A DNA stretch of 64,000 nt from positions 2,666,001-2,730,000 of the forward strand of contig JAMXSV010000008.1 of the NCBI GenBank assembly GCA_027559495.1, read 5' to 3'. The translations under genes were made by a program, and so were the position numbers. The notes under the pieces are model-generated. The model was given only the letters and a program-made list of their open reading frames with translations, had not been told where the DNA came from and ran no database searches. The stretch's first letter is position 1; each line of letters opens with the position of its first letter. The stretch comes from Aurifilum marmelostoma (lineage: Eukaryota; Ascomycota; Sordariomycetes; Diaporthales; Cryphonectriaceae). Positions 47,470-64,000 of this stretch are shown in pieces.

Positions 47470-48614
47470 ATGCTTGCCGGTCCGGGTGGTGAGAAGCGCC
47501 GGGATGTGCGCACCAGGCTGAGATACTATGATGATCCAGGGGACGGAAGTCTTCCTCTTCCTGTTGTGGTCGGCGAGCAAGTAGATTCCTTTCCTCTAGA
47601 CCTGATGCTCGATGGGATAATCTGTACCTTGCGAGAGACATTTACACACATAATTAACGGGCTGGAACAGTAATACAGTGAGCAACAAGCGTCCCTATAT
47701 CGAAGTAGATGTGACCATCAGGGATGTCACTGGCCGCGAAGACGAGTTCAACCTTGACGATCATGGCTTCTGCTTCACCAGACACAGCAGTAGCGAGAAG
47801 CTGTTTCTCGACAAGGCGTCGATCAGGAATGTGTATCTCGTCGAGGTCGAGCAGCTGGTAAAGAACATGTGAGCTTCACCTAAAAGGAGTCTACTGATAG
47901 TCCAGTCGCCTGCAAAGATAGTCACAGGTGTATGGACACTTGTATATTGTGGTGATGTTCTTCTGATTCCAAGACCGGTGTAGTACTGGCGCTTCTCGTG
48001 TCGTGGTGTTTGACCACAGAGTGCGCCGCGGGCCCTCGGACTGGCACAAGCTGGGCAAGAAGAACCGTCTGAACGCAGGACCGCTTCATAGGGTCCACGT
48101 CGACCAGTCATATGCTGGTGCCGAGCTGGTCCTGCGACAATACCTGCCGGACGAAGCAGACGACCTCCTCAAGCACAGATACCAGATCATCAATGTCAGT
48201 CAGCCCTGGCCTGGCGTGGCATGGCGGGCTTCTCAGAATCCGTCAACCCCCATCAACTCCTCCATTTCTGACCGCTCGCTCTGCTTCCAGATCTGGCGTC
48301 CGATCCAGACGATTTTCAAGGACCCCATCGCGGTGGCAGATGCGAGGTCGGTCAGCGACGACGACCTGGTGGCGGCATCCGTCATCAAACCCACCTCGAC
48401 CGCCGAGACCTGGACGGTCAGAGCGAACCCTGACCACCGGTGGTTCTACAAGAGCGCCCAGCAGCCCGACGAGGTTCTGCTGATCAAGTGCTTCGACTCG
48501 GACGCCTCGGTGGCTCGGCGGGCACCGCACTCTGCTTTCCGCGACGCCGCGTATGACGGCAGGGAAGATCGACAGAGCATTGAGGTGCGGGTTCTTGTCA
48601 TGTATGAGGAATAG
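47470..48614 (+). CDS. AsaB/CmcJ-like hydroxylase/desaturase (Fe(II)/2-oxoglutarate type)
   Basis: Member of the fungal family around AsaB, CTB9 and bacterial CmcJ, non-haem iron oxygenases common in secondary metabolism. Exons: 47470-47580, 47690-47868, 47984-48194 and 48291-48614; 274 aa, normal for the family. Landmarks are TRLRYYDDPGDGS, VTIRDVTGREDEFNLDDHGF, TGASRVVVFDHRVRRGP, HVDQSYAGAELVLRQ, RYQIIN joined to IWRPIQTIFKDP, and PDEVLLIKCFDSD. A candidate iron triad is H135-x-D137 plus H247 (APHSAF). Intron 1 is the weak point: 47581-47689, with acceptor CAACAAG, fits the family spacing best, while GTACCT...ATACAG (47624-47678) would add 18 residues. Intron 3 (96 bases) is stop-free and a multiple of three. 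Substrate unknown. Confidence 0.82.
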
Positions 48615-48856
48615 GCAGGTGAGACGGCTGTGCAGGAAGAGGTCTTGCGGGTTGCTGCTGCTGCTGTGCGTCGTCTTCTTGATCGTGGTCAAGGCTACCA
48701 GCCAGCAGCAGGATGTACATAAGATCTAATGCCTGGACTTTCTATGATAGTATATGTCAACATTCTGGATATGAATAAGGATGAGTGCTGCCTCTCCAAA
48801 GACAAGATACCGCCCGCCCTTTGCAACAAATAAGTCCACCTCCATTTTATCATTGC

Positions 48857-50255
48857 CTATTTGGCCGACAGGCTCTCATACACTGCACGCTCCAGCTCGT
48901 CGTACAGCCTGGCCACTATGGGATCCGCCATTGGCAAAAGGCACACCTGCAGTACAGCTGCGATCCCGTTCGTTCTGTCGATCCACTGAGCACCGGGTGC
49001 GTTAACAAGACCATTCACAAGTCTCTAAAAGGGCTCTGATCAGAGAAGAAGAAAAAGAAGAAGAAGAACCTACCCAGTGAGGGTTGACATATCCGCTCCA
49101 CATGATACTTCCCTTGGGTCGTTTGCCCGGGATATCCTCAAGATTCGTCATGCCGCCAAAGGTGAAGTTCATGGGCGTGCCCGGCGGATACTCAGGGCAG
49201 TAGGCGGACTGCGCGGGACCCACCCTGTCCGTCAGGCGCATCTGCAGGTCCTCGTCGAGCTGGGGGGTGAACAGGAGGTCCATGGACTCGGCGCTCAGCA
49301 GCCTGCCCTGCAGGACGGCGCGGAGCAGCTTGGAGTAGTCCCTCGCGGTCGAGTACAGGCCGGCGCCGCCGCTCTCGACCGAGGGCTCCTCGGGGACGGG
49401 GTTGGGGGCGGCGGCCAGGACCCCGTCCGACCCTCGGTAGGGGATCCCGACGGGCTCCCTGCCGAGCTTGTTGCGCCGGAAGCCCGTGTCCTTCATGCCG
49501 AGGGGGTCGAGGATATTCTCGGCCATGTAGGCGCTGATCTTCTGGCCCGTGACGCTCTCGAGGGCCATGACGGCCCAGTCCACCGAGGTGCCGTACATCC
49601 AGTCCGTGCCGGGCGCGAAGAGCAGGGGCGTCGAGTAGCCCTCCATGGTCATGGTCATGTTGATCTTGTCCCTGCCGGTCCTGCGGCGCCAGCGCATGAG
49701 GGGCGGCTCGCCGAGGTCGTAGCCCAGCCCCGCCGTGTGCGTGAGCAGGTGGCGCAGGGTGACGGGCGCGTCGTTGGCCTCCAGGACCGGGTCGCCGGCC
49801 TTGTCGAACCCGCGCAGGACCTGCACCTCGGCGAGGAAGGGGACCCGGGGCCGGAGGTCGTCGTCCAGTGCGACGAGGCCGCGCTCCACGGCCTGCAGGA
49901 TGCAGATGGCCGAGCTCAGCTTGGTCATCGAGGCGATCCAGGTCAGCGTGTCTTGGGTCCAGGGGCTGGAGTCCCGGGGGATATCGACGCGGCCGGCGGC
50001 GCCCTCGAACAGAACGCCTTGAGGGTGGTGAGAACAATGGGCGGGATTTTAGCCATCTAGACAGAATGATTTTTCTTTTTTCTTTCTTTCTTTTTTTCTT
50101 CTTTTTTTTTTTTTTATGTGTTCTGACTGAGGGAGGGCTTGTTGTCAAGGCTCACCATCTCTGTTCACGACGGTGAAGGCGGCCCCGAGCAGTTTGCCCT
50201 TGGTCGAATCTCCCTTGGCGACGTAGGCCGCGAGGATCTCGTTGAGTTTCTCCAT
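48857..50255 (-). CDS. LovD-like serine hydrolase/acyltransferase (beta-lactamase fold)
   Basis: Serine beta-lactamase-like esterase or transesterase of the EstB/LovD group. Exons: 50255-50156, 50017-49074 and 48985-48857; 390 aa. The nucleophile motif is S63-M-T-K66 (TWIASMTKLSSA). The second motif is Y175 in DWMYGTSVDW. A His/Gly region (HTAGLGYD) and SGGAGLYSTARDYSKLLRAVL also match. The last exon supplies WIDRTNGIAAVLQ and the family's ending LYDELERAVYESL. Without splicing the ORF runs into a Ser/Phe-rich false tail, so the 88-base intron (GTAGGT, GTTAAC, CTCAG) is well supported. Such enzymes transfer acyl groups to secondary metabolites or hydrolyse esters. It converges with the AsaB-like gene 242 bases away, which hints at, but does not prove, a shared pathway. 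Confidence 0.88.
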
Positions 50256-53200
50256 TCCTTGTCCCGTCTGTCACAAAGTTTCTGAAAACACACACACACA
50301 CAAAAAGAATAATCCGTGACGCAGTTAGATGAATTTCGTGATTGATTCTGTGGCAGGAAGCAAGCCCAGAGACTCGGGGCTTGCAGAAAGCTGAGATATT
50401 TTGGAGGCAAGTATGTAATACGCCGTTGGAATGCCGAGGTGGCTCCAACTAGGTGCATGATGCCCGATAAAGCCCCGCTGCGCGCCAAGTGTACTTGTAA
50501 GGAGCAGTGGATGTACAGTAATTCCCAAATAGTCATTTAGCCGCGAACCGCGCAGACATTCCACTGGAAAGAAAAAAAAAAAAAAAAAAAAAAGTATAGG
50601 GCAGGACAGTTCTTAGGTGAGCGAGCATACAGTACTGCATTTAATCGTTGTCCTTGTCCGAGTGGAGCGGGCGGAGAGAAACTATATTGTACACCTTTAA
50701 TTCATAAGCAATGATATTGGTGTAGGTAATCATGTGCCATTGGCCTCTCTTCCGTCTTACAATTTTGGGTTTACCAATATTTCCATTGACTGTTCGCTTG
50801 ACGGCCTCAATTGCAGCCAGCACAGCAACCATCACTAGCCGCACTGGCCCCCAGAGCCAGTTGTCAGTGGTCCTCATTTGCCTCTAAGACAGCCATTGAT
50901 TGGGAGAGCGAGACTATTCGCTCCCTACTCAACCTGGTACTGCATGTAATATAACGTCAATCATGAACAAAGAAATATAATAAACTTTGGCTGCGAATTG
51001 TGGACTGGTCACACTGATGGCTTGGGGGGGGGGGCCACGGAGCCATGTGTACAAGAGCACACAGGGTGAGACGAGGATGACCATGTATGCAATGCGAGCA
51101 CGGATTCCGGCAGCTATTCCACCAGCCCATAAGGTCTAAGGTTTGTGATATATATGATCCAGGCATCAAAAGTCGAACGAGGGGAAACCAACACCCTGAG
51201 TAGCTTCCGAAGGGTGGTCAAGCCGCTCATCTCCCATCTTATGATATGAGACAGCAGGGATCAGCTCTATAGGCGAGAAGCCCAGCATCCCCCGTTCTCA
51301 AATACGTCCAGGCCAGCAGTCAAAGGGCAAAGAGTGAAGCTCGCGCTGGCGGAGATCTGGTCTGATCTCTCGCCAGGCAGGTCAGATCACACCAGAGGGG
51401 CCCCAGCGCCGGAAGGCACTGGTGCCGTGCCGAGCCGAAAAACGACCTCGAGTGACGGGGCTGTCGGCACGCAGACTGGGGTTGCAGCGCTGGTCTATGG
51501 ATGATCGAGGTGGGAAGGAAGAAGAAAATCGCAGATGGAGGGGGTTCACAGGGGCTGTGTGCCCGTTGATACTGCCCTGCCTCTATAGAAGCTCGCGCTG
51601 GCGACGAGTCCTGGCCATGAGCAGCTTTTGGGCCTTCACCATGTCGAGGACGCCTGGGGATAGCCGTGGGATCCACAGAATGCCGCCCAGGAGTGGAAGG
51701 GAAAGGAAGAATACAAAAAAAGAAAGAGAAGGCTGTGTACACGCCCAAATCTTGGACATCGATTTCCTCTGCGGGGCCGTCGGCGGGTGAGTCTCTGAGA
51801 AATCCCCGAAGCGCGCGGGCCGAGGACAAAGCAGCACCAGAGCATGTGTGACCGGACCAAGGAGAGAAGCGAGGTCCCTCGAGAACAGTCCCGTCAGGCA
51901 GGCCCGGTGTACAGTATCTGGTGGCGTGACATCCCAGGCTCGTTTGGCCCCTATGAAACGAGGGATCGTTTTGAAAGTTTGGCTGAAATCCCAGTGAACA
52001 GGCTGACAGAGCCGGACAAGACTTGTTTTGGGTGGGGGTTGTCCCCTAGGCCCAACCGTGGTTTTGACACTATCTTCCCCTGCCACGAGAGTATCTGATA
52101 AAGAGAGCTTTTGATATTGACCAAGCAATCCCCCGACCAGACATACAAGGAGTACCGAGGTTGGAGGAAATTGTCCCCTGGGCTGGCCACGAGACTTGTG
52201 GGCGCTATATCGAGAAAGGGTGCTCACTATTGTAGAGCTAAGATTAGCCCTCTCAAAGTCGATGACTCTCTCAGGGCCGCCAGTGCGACGCCACAAGCCT
52301 CGTCAGTATTGCCACGAGCCCACCTGCAGGAACACACGCCTCCCCCCCCCCCCCTCTCAGCCCTAAATGCGTCTCCTTTTGCCTCTAGAAGCTGAGCGAT
52401 GCACCCATCCTGGCGAGCACCGGATCCTGCTTTTCCGACCTTGGTGCTGACAATTTTTTGGACGGCCTCCACTGGAGATACGGCTCTCTGGGTACGGAAT
52501 TGGTCCGCATGCTTATTGTTTAGACTGGGATTTCTTGGAATGTGCACTGACTTCAGCACTTGGGAGGTCATTTCTTTTTCTTTGTGAGAGTGGGAAAAAG
52601 GAGTGAGTCTTATGTTCATCGCCTGGCAGGGTTGCAGTGGTTGATTACCAAGGATTCTAGATAAAGGTTCGGGATGATGGAGAGAGTTTCACATTAAGGC
52701 CCAAAACGTTAGCCAGCTACCAACTACTCGCCCAGCTCACAATTGTGCTGGTGGCTCACCGAGGTGGCAAGCGGATGCCCATGAGAAGATTGAGATAATT
52801 CAAGATATGGAGAAAGAAGACGAGAATGAGACAAAATTGAAGGAAAGGGAAAGACAGAGAGAGACAGAGAGGGAGAGAAAAGGAGAGGATTGGTCAGAAC
52901 ATCTACATCATTGCGTACATAGTACCCTGTCGGCTGGGCCCCTTTTCTCGCCCACGTTGTCGGGCTTACTGTACTGACAGGTCGTCTAAGCCTGACAGTG
53001 CCGGAGTCACCTATGGGTAGTACCTGGCACGTTAACCCACCCCCCCCCCCGATCTCTTCTGCCCTACCGGGCATAATTTTACTACAGGTGGGCATCTTTT
53101 GGGGGGGGGGGGCCGGCGGCCCAGAACAGAAAAGCAACTGCCCCTGGCGAACAAGGGCTTATGGACCAGTCAGGAGGCGTAGCGCCTCCCGCATACGTAA

Positions 53201-55704
53201 CAAGACCACTCTGCCTCGGGGGTTACGATCTGCACTGCACCTTGACTGCATTCCGGGCAGAGACATGACATGACGCCTCGGCTGCACAAGGGGAGGGCAG
53301 ACCCTGCTGCAGCCACCCAAGCCACCGCAGATGCTGCTGCAGCAGCTGGGGTCGCAGGATGGCGCTGCACGCCATCAACTGGGGGTACCCAGCTGGTGGG
53401 AGCACCTAGGCACAGCCGGGCCAAGGAGAGGGAGGCGTGCAGGGCCCATCTCGCCAGGGGCAACCAGTGTATGATGATTGTAGTAAGACTGCTTCTTCCT
53501 CTCCGTGCCGTTGACAGCTCTCGCCCTCCTGGTCTCCGAAACAGTATCATATAGACCGAAAAGAAAGAAAAAAAAAAAGAAGAAAAAGAAAGAGGTAAAA
53601 TTCCTTTTGGCTCCACCATACTCACTCCCTCTTGCTTATTTTATTGCGTACGGTTTATACATAGTACTGCTGATTATGGTAGTGGTGTGGTGCGGCGTCT
53701 AGGCTGACCCCAACGCCCACCCCCCACTGCCTACGTCTGTGCCTCTGCACCCCTATAACAAACGCTGTCAAAACATGCGCTATACTACGTCAACAGTACA
53801 GTATGCGTACTATAACAGTACTATAGTGGTTATAGCATGTCTGTACATAGTATGTGCGCCCGCGGTGGCCGCCTCCACACCCCCCCCCCCCCCCCCAATA
53901 CCCTTCCCCTCCTCCTGCGCGCGGCGCCCCACCGACGTTAACTGCCGTGCATGTGGTCTTGGGTGGTGGTCTTAGCAGCTGCTGGCGGCAGCCATCATCC
54001 TTCAGCGCTCGCGGTTCAGCCATCACCGACCCCAATCCTAGGCACAGGCTAGGCTTGTCGATGGGGTGGGTGTGGACCCCTTCCCTCTCCCTCTCTCTCT
54101 CTGTCTCTCGATAATTGTACCCGCACAAGTACACGTGCCGTTGCTTAGGCCATACCGAGCTCCTACTACGACTACTTGGTATAGCGCAGCACAGTACAGC
54201 CAATTCCAACTGCGCCTTGAGACCCGGAATCATCCTCCTCCTGCAGCGTGCCGGTCCCCCTGGCCCCCAAACCCATCCTTCGAGAAGAAGAAGAATAAGC
54301 CCCTCGCAACGGCCGTCGCAATGGCTGCATGACGGTAACGGTACGGTGCGTTGCGCCCAGCAGGATCGGACCACCCTGACAAGAAAAGAAAAAGAAAAGA
54401 AAAGAAAATATTGAGAGCAGGTTCTTTTCTTTTTCCTTTTTTTCTTCCTTCCCTGTTTATCAGGGCCAAGAAAGGGGATCCAGATCCGACCTGTCGCATT
54501 CAGGCGTGACACACCCACCTTTTTTTCTCCTTCCCTCCTCCACCAGCACAACCGGGGTCAGGGCTCGCAGCACCAAAAACAGCAGGATCAGCAATGCCCG
54601 GCAGCGCAGACCGTTTGTTCTATGTACATCAGAAAAAGACTCTCTGGAAAGCAGGCATTCCTCTTGTCTCAACCTTGCGAGGTCCCGCATCTGTCTGTTT
54701 GTCTCTCTTACAAACCGATTACCATTCGCTGCATCTCGGACAATATCCAAGCCACACTACTACCAGCATACGCAGTCTCTGTTACAGGCACCCCTGGACC
54801 AACCAACCAAAAAAAAAAAAAAAAAAAAAAAGAGAGCCAAGAGCCCCATACTACTACTACTACCACTACTACTTGGTGGTGGTGGTACTACTACTACTAC
54901 TACTACCGCTACTACTACCCGCAGGCACGCACCCACTGCAGGAACAGGCCCAGACCCAGGGCCCAGGCACAAGGCACAGACAGGCACCAGACACGCACTC
55001 ACGCACTCGCCAGGAGTAGAGATCGATCGTCTTTGTTCCCTCCTTGATTTGATCTACGTCCCTCCTCCGGCACAGACTGCCACTTGTGGTTGCTGGCATT
55101 GACAACGACAACACACCTTCGCAGTCTTGGTCTCCCGACATGCCCCTTTGACCTGCTGTTTTCTGTCAACCACCCTCTCTCTACCCGACCGAACGCCGTC
55201 TCCCAGTCTCTGCCGCGCCCCCCCCCCCCTTCACAGCACCCACCCCCTCCTGCCGAGCCCTGTCCAAGCTACTGCAGACCTGTCTGGGGGGGAGTTCTCT
55301 GGTCGGCAACGACAGCCCGCCGCTCGCATTGGATCGACCGTCTGATCGTTGGGCTGAAGGGTGATCCAGGCCCAGACAGAAGAGCATCGAGGACGCGGCC
55401 GTGATAGGTGAAAGAGCACCAGACCATAGGTCTACCGACCCGGTCCAGGGTCCTTCAGAAACACATACAGGCACGGAGACAGTCACAGGCGGCACACAAC
55501 CACCTAGCGAGTACGACAACGGCCCACCACCAGGGCACAGCCAAACATCCGCGACGCAGCAGACGGGCAGGACAGAACACACACGAACCAGAAAGGGTTG
55601 TGACGCAGAGGGAACACTCGGGACCGTTTCCTCTCTCCCACAATCCGGGAGAAGAGGGAGACACCGGTCCCTCTCGCCGAAACCCCCCCAGGACGCCTGC
55701 AGAG
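50256..55704. other. Gene-poor 5.4-kb region with many mononucleotide runs
   Basis: No family-supported gene. Runs include A22 (50572-50593), G11 (51024-51034), C13 (52342-52354), C11 (53040-53050), G12 (53101-53112), C17 (53880-53896), A23 (54809-54831) and C12 (55218-55229), plus a (CTA)n-(GGT)n-(ACT)n stretch at 54850-54916. The distal part is probably promoter and leader of the MIT-domain gene. An open stretch 51583-52296 (-) has one hydrophobic segment but no recognisable family. Confidence 0.5.
54850..54916. repeat. Trinucleotide repeat cluster (TAC/CTA, GGT, TAC)
   Basis: TACTACTACTACTACC, then GGTGGTGGTGGT, then seven TAC units. Non-coding as far as I can tell, upstream of the MIT gene. 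Confidence 0.85.
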
Positions 55705-60465
<4,761 letters not shown>

Positions 60466-61222
60466 TTGGTCTCCTGGGAGGCCTGTCTACCTATTTGTCC
60501 TGTGTTGTCCACGAAAGTGGGAGGGGGAAATGCGAACACACCCGCGGAACAAGAACTTGCTTCCAACGGCACGAGGAAGAGGATGATGCATGGCTATCTG
60601 AGATGTTTACTTTTTTTTTCTTTTTTATCATTTCCGTTGCTCCTGTTTTTCTCTTTTTTCTTCTTTTCTTCATTCGCGTCTGTATAAGGGCCCTACGAGC
60701 GACGAAGTTGAAACGCCCAGGGCGACACATTAGCAACCATGGGAGTCTCTTTTTTTGGGTGCTGAAATGATGGGTCACAATTTTGGTGTTTATGAAGGAA
60801 GATATCCCACATTGGGCTGTATACAGTCTCAATGACCAATCCGCATTTGCTGTTCCGCCTCCCAGCTGCCACCGCTGATACTGCATTGATTGAAATGAGT
60901 AAAGTTCAACTTGTATTGTACATGGTAGTATAAGAAGCAGAGTAGTGAGAGTACTGATGACCGAACGTGTCCAGCAGAGAGAGTGCTTTGCTAAAGTAGA
61001 GAGAGCTCTTGGATGGGGGAACATCACTTACTCACTCTGGCCGCGATAAGATAAGAAATTGGCACCCGCCGTCACGTCGAGGAAATTTGGGGGGAAGCCG
61101 ACTCGAGATCCTCGAACGATCTCAAGAAAAAAAAAAACAAAAATTCAGCAACACAAAGAACACCATGTTTGGTCCCTCCTAACACCTTCCTACATCCTGC
61201 GCCCTCTCTTTCTGTCGATTGG
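60466..61222. promoter_or_regulatory. MIT 3' flank and GUF1 promoter
   Basis: T-rich 3' flank near 60609-60670 and the PAC-like motif at 61041-61057. No further gene. Confidence 0.5.
61041..61057 (+). promoter_or_regulatory. PAC-like motif CCGCGATAAGATAAGAA upstream of GUF1
   Basis: Identical to 29524-29540 and in the same orientation relative to its downstream gene; 182 bases before the chosen GUF1 ATG, or 212 before the next in-frame Met. Confidence 0.6.
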
Positions 61223-63435
61223 ATGCGCGGGTCTCACAAGTCGCTGGCTCCGATGCGACAATGTCTGCGACCCATCCGAATAAGCCGCGCCCTGCGCAGC
61301 TTCGCGGGTCATGACATCCGACCTCGTCTTGCTCCTCCTCCTCGTCGTCGTCCTCCTCCTCCTCAGGACAACGGACGGCCCTCGGGGGCAACGACCACCG
61401 CCGTCCGCTGCGCTTCGACCCTGCACCGCCCTGGCCGCCGGGGTCCACAACTGGTCGTACGGCGGTGTCCCTCGAGGGGCTACAGCGTGTCCAGGAAGGA
61501 GCCGAGCGAGCTGGAGAAGCGCATCGCGGCCATCCCGCTCGAGCGGTTCAGGAACTTCTGCATTGTCGCGCATATCGATCATGGGAAGAGCACGCTTAGT
61601 GATCGGCTGCTGGAGATCACGGGGACCATCTCGGCTAGTGATGAGAATAAACAGATTCTTGTATGGTTGATGCCGGCTCCTTTCTGGTTCTCTATCGTCC
61701 TGTGCTAATGATTCTTTCGTTGTTCGGCTTGCTGCAGGATAAACTCGATGTCGAACGCGAACGAGGCATTACTGTCAAGGCGCAGACGTGCACCATGATC
61801 TACAAGTACAAGGGCGAGGACTACCTCCTGCACCTGGTCGACACGCCTGGCCATGTCGACTTCCGCGCCGAGGTGACACGGTCGTACGCCTCGTGTGGCG
61901 GGGCGCTGTTGCTGGTCGACGCATCGCAGGGCATACAGGCGCAGACCGTGGCCAATTTCTACACGGCTTTTGCGCAGGAGCTCACCATGATCCCCGTCGT
62001 CAACAAGATCGACCTGCCCACGGCCGACGTGGAGAGGGCCGTCGGGCAGCTGCAGGAGACCTTCGAGCTGGGCGTCGAGGGCCACGAGGGCGGCAAGCCG
62101 GTGCTGGTCAGCGCCAAGTCTGGCAAGAACGTCGAGGCGATCCTGCCGGCTGTCATTGAGCGCATACCCGCGCCCAAGGGGGAGGACACCAAGCCGCTGC
62201 GTCTCCTCCTCGTGGACTCGTGGTATGATACGTTCCGTGGGGTCATCCTGCTCGTGAGGCTGTTTGATGGGACGATCAAGGCGGGCGACCCCATCATCTC
62301 GCTTGCCACGGGCAAGAAGTACACGGTGGGCGAGGTGGGCATACAGTATCCATTCCCGGTACCACAGTCCGTGCTGCGGGCGGGACAGGTTGGTTACATC
62401 CTCATGAACCCCGGCATGAAGAGGATACAGGACGCAAAGATTGGCGACACGTTCACGACGCAGGGTAGCGAGGACACGGTGGAGATGTACCCCGGCTTCG
62501 AGGAGCCAAAGCCCATGGTGTTTGTGGGGGCCTTCCCTACGGACCAGTCCGACTACACGAAGCTGTCGGAGAGCATCAGCCACCTGGTCCTCAACGACCG
62601 CAGCATCACCCTGCAGAAGGACCACTCGGAGGCGCTGGGCGCGGGCTGGCGCCTTGGCTTCCTGGGCAGCCTGCACTGCTCGGTCTTCCAGGACAGGCTG
62701 CGCCAGGAGCACGGCGCCAGCGTCATCATCACGGAACCGTCGGTGCCCTCGCGGATTGTATACACCGACGGCAAGGAGGAGATCATCACCAACCCGGCCG
62801 AGTTCCCGAGCGATGACAACCACAAGGCCCGCGCGGCGACCTTCTACGAGCCGTTCGTGCACGCGACCATGACGCTGCCCGAGGAGTACCTGGGGCGGGT
62901 CATCGAGCTGTGCGAGGGCAGCCGGGGCCAGCAGGTGAGCCTCGAGTTCTTCCACGCCACGCAGGTGATCCTCAAATACGACATCCCGGCGTCGGCGCTG
63001 GTGGACGACATGTTTGGCAAGCTCAAGGGGGCGACCAAGGGGTACGCGACGCTGGACTACGAGGACGCGGGGTGGCGGGAGAGCAAGCTGCAGAAGCTGC
63101 AGCTGCTGGTCAACAAGAAGCCGGTGGACGCCATCTGCCGGGTGGTGCACGCCAGCCAGGTGGAGCGGCTGGGCAGGCACTGGGCGGCCAAGTTCAAGGA
63201 GCACGTGGACCGGCAGATGTTTGAGATTGTGATCCAGGCGGCGGTGGGGCGGCGCATCATCGCCAGGGAGACGCTCAAGCCGTTCCGCAAGGACGTGTTG
63301 CAGAAGCTGCACGCGGCCGACATCACGCGGCGCAAGAAGCTGCTGGAGAAGCAGAAGGAGGGGCGGAAGAAGCTCAACGCCATAGGGAACGTCATCATCG
63401 ACCAGTCGAGTTTCCAGAAATTCCTGACAAAATAA
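61223..63435 (+). CDS. GUF1: Mitochondrial translation factor Guf1 (LepA/EF4)
   Basis: Ribosome-dependent GTPase that supports mitochondrial protein synthesis, the organellar homologue of bacterial LepA. Exons are 61223-61660 and 61738-63435; 711 aa. The intron (GTATGG, GCTAAT, CTGCAG) joins ENKQIL to DKLDVERERGITVKAQ, exactly the family sequence. The N-terminus is an Arg-rich mitochondrial presequence of roughly 90 residues; Met at 61253 is an alternative start. GTPase motifs are AHIDHGKST (near 116), DTPGHVDF, NKID and SAKSG. The LepA-specific C-terminal domain is present to the conserved GRRIIARETLKPFRKDV and KLLEKQKEGRKK end, stopping at LTK. A very GC-rich, intact gene. Confidence 0.96.
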
Positions 63436-63538
63436 GGTTCATCATCGGGAGGATTCCAGGGAGGAGGAGTAAGAGGACGAGGTTCAGCGTGGAGAATGTG
63501 GTTTTGGATCTGTGCGCGTGTGTGTGTGAGTGTGTGTG

Positions 63539-63569
<31 letters not shown>

Positions 63570-64000
63570 TGGGAAGAGCGCGCCCCAAACCCGCCAATGT
63601 AGCGTTACAACATGCAGAAAAAGAGAGAGAACAAAGGGAGAGGCAGAGACAGAGAGAAAGAGAGAGGTTTAGAGATCAACACTGCGACGAGCGACAAGGT
63701 ATCAAGTTCTCGCCGACATGCGTCCGTTTCCGATCACGTCCCACGAAGATGATCCTTCAGAGCGCGGAACATGCCAGTCTCGCTATTCACAAGTTTGACC
63801 GTATTCGAGCAGGCACTGTGGGCATACAACACAGGGATGGTATCATCGGACACTCAATCTGGGCTGCGAGTTGGGAAGAAGGGGAGAAGAAGGGGGGGAG
63901 GGGGGCACACAATACACAGAAGAGACCATGCCAGCCGCAGGATCATTTCTGGGCTCAGTCCTGTTGTATGTCGTCACTTCTTTCTTTCTTCTTCCTTCTC
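63436..64000. other. 3' flank of GUF1
   Basis: (GT)n at 63542-63570 and purine-rich GAGA sequence at 63620-63665. No gene recognised before the window ends. Confidence 0.55.

Noticed and set aside
47624..47678. Alternative first intron of the AsaB-like gene (GTACCT...ATACAG)
   Set aside because: Good signals, but it adds 18 residues that do not fit the family spacing between the DDPGDGS and VTIRDV blocks. Kept only as an alternative.
51583..52296. 237-codon minus-strand ORF with a hydrophobic segment
   Set aside because: Composition is ordinary for chance ORFs and there is no recognisable family. It starts and ends without promoter or splice support.
55421..55440. ACCATAGG string reminiscent of the start of dispersed fungal 5S rRNA genes
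   Set aside because: The following sequence does not match 5S rRNA; no internal promoter boxes.
61705..63312. 535-codon minus-strand ORF opposite GUF1
   Set aside because: Shadow of a highly GC-biased third-position gene; the plus strand has every Guf1 motif.

Overview
The window is nuclear DNA from a filamentous ascomycete, most likely a Sordariomycete. Genes are split by short introns of about 55-160 bases with GTRNGT donors and CTRAY branch points. Spacing is compact, in both orientations, and the gene set is typical of such fungi: cellobiose dehydrogenase, MICOS Mic12, AsaB/CmcJ-like and LovD-like enzymes, a U3 snoRNP protein and Pol III. No tRNA, rRNA, transposon or CRISPR array was recognised.

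Layout. 1-942: 3' end of a cellobiose dehydrogenase. 1358-5874 (-): largest subunit of RNA polymerase III. 7085-10588 (+): DDHD phospholipase. 11007-11807 (-): RING-like protein. 12845-15048 (+): fimbrin. 15610-17122 (+): HMCES/SRAP abasic-site protein. 17646-20663 (-): mitochondrial PPR protein. 21079-21765 (+): Cwf18. 21912-22927 (-): zinc-knuckle/SR protein. 24532-27247 (+): R3H-SUZ protein. 28000-29215 (-): eIF3f. 29691-32037 (+): Utp25. 32328-33114 (-): mitochondrial ribosomal protein bL17m. 33849-34781 (+): Mic12. 35457-37254 (-): acyltransferase-3 protein. 39272-40525 (-): ALA dehydratase. 42676-44941 (+): unknown 690-aa protein. 45396-45726 (-): 79-aa basic protein. 47470-48614 (+): AsaB/CmcJ-like dioxygenase. 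48857-50255 (-): LovD-like serine hydrolase. 50256-55704: gene-poor. 55705-60465 (+): MIT-domain protein with a pure (CAA)58 tract. 61223-63435 (+): GUF1 (LepA/EF4).

Most genes are housekeeping: transcription, splicing, ribosome biogenesis, cytosolic and mitochondrial translation, haem synthesis, actin and mitochondrial cristae. Utp25/eIF3f (one divergent promoter) and GUF1 share an identical 17-base motif, CCGCGATAAGATAAGAA, about 165 bases upstream of the UTP25 and GUF1 start codons. It resembles the yeast PAC box of ribosome-biogenesis genes.

Five +1 frame breaks (one base too many each) interrupt otherwise well-preserved genes: R3H-SUZ, UTP25, the acyltransferase, and MIT twice. Two coincide with G/C homopolymers, so base-call or assembly errors are the first explanation. 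The DNA is also rich in long poly-C/G runs and microsatellites. Two of these could fold in pre-mRNA: a 28-bp hairpin in the MRPL8 intron, and a (CAA)n exon tract facing a (TTG)n intron tract in the MIT gene. Exon models were built by hand from splice signals, reading frame and family memory, with no alignment run.
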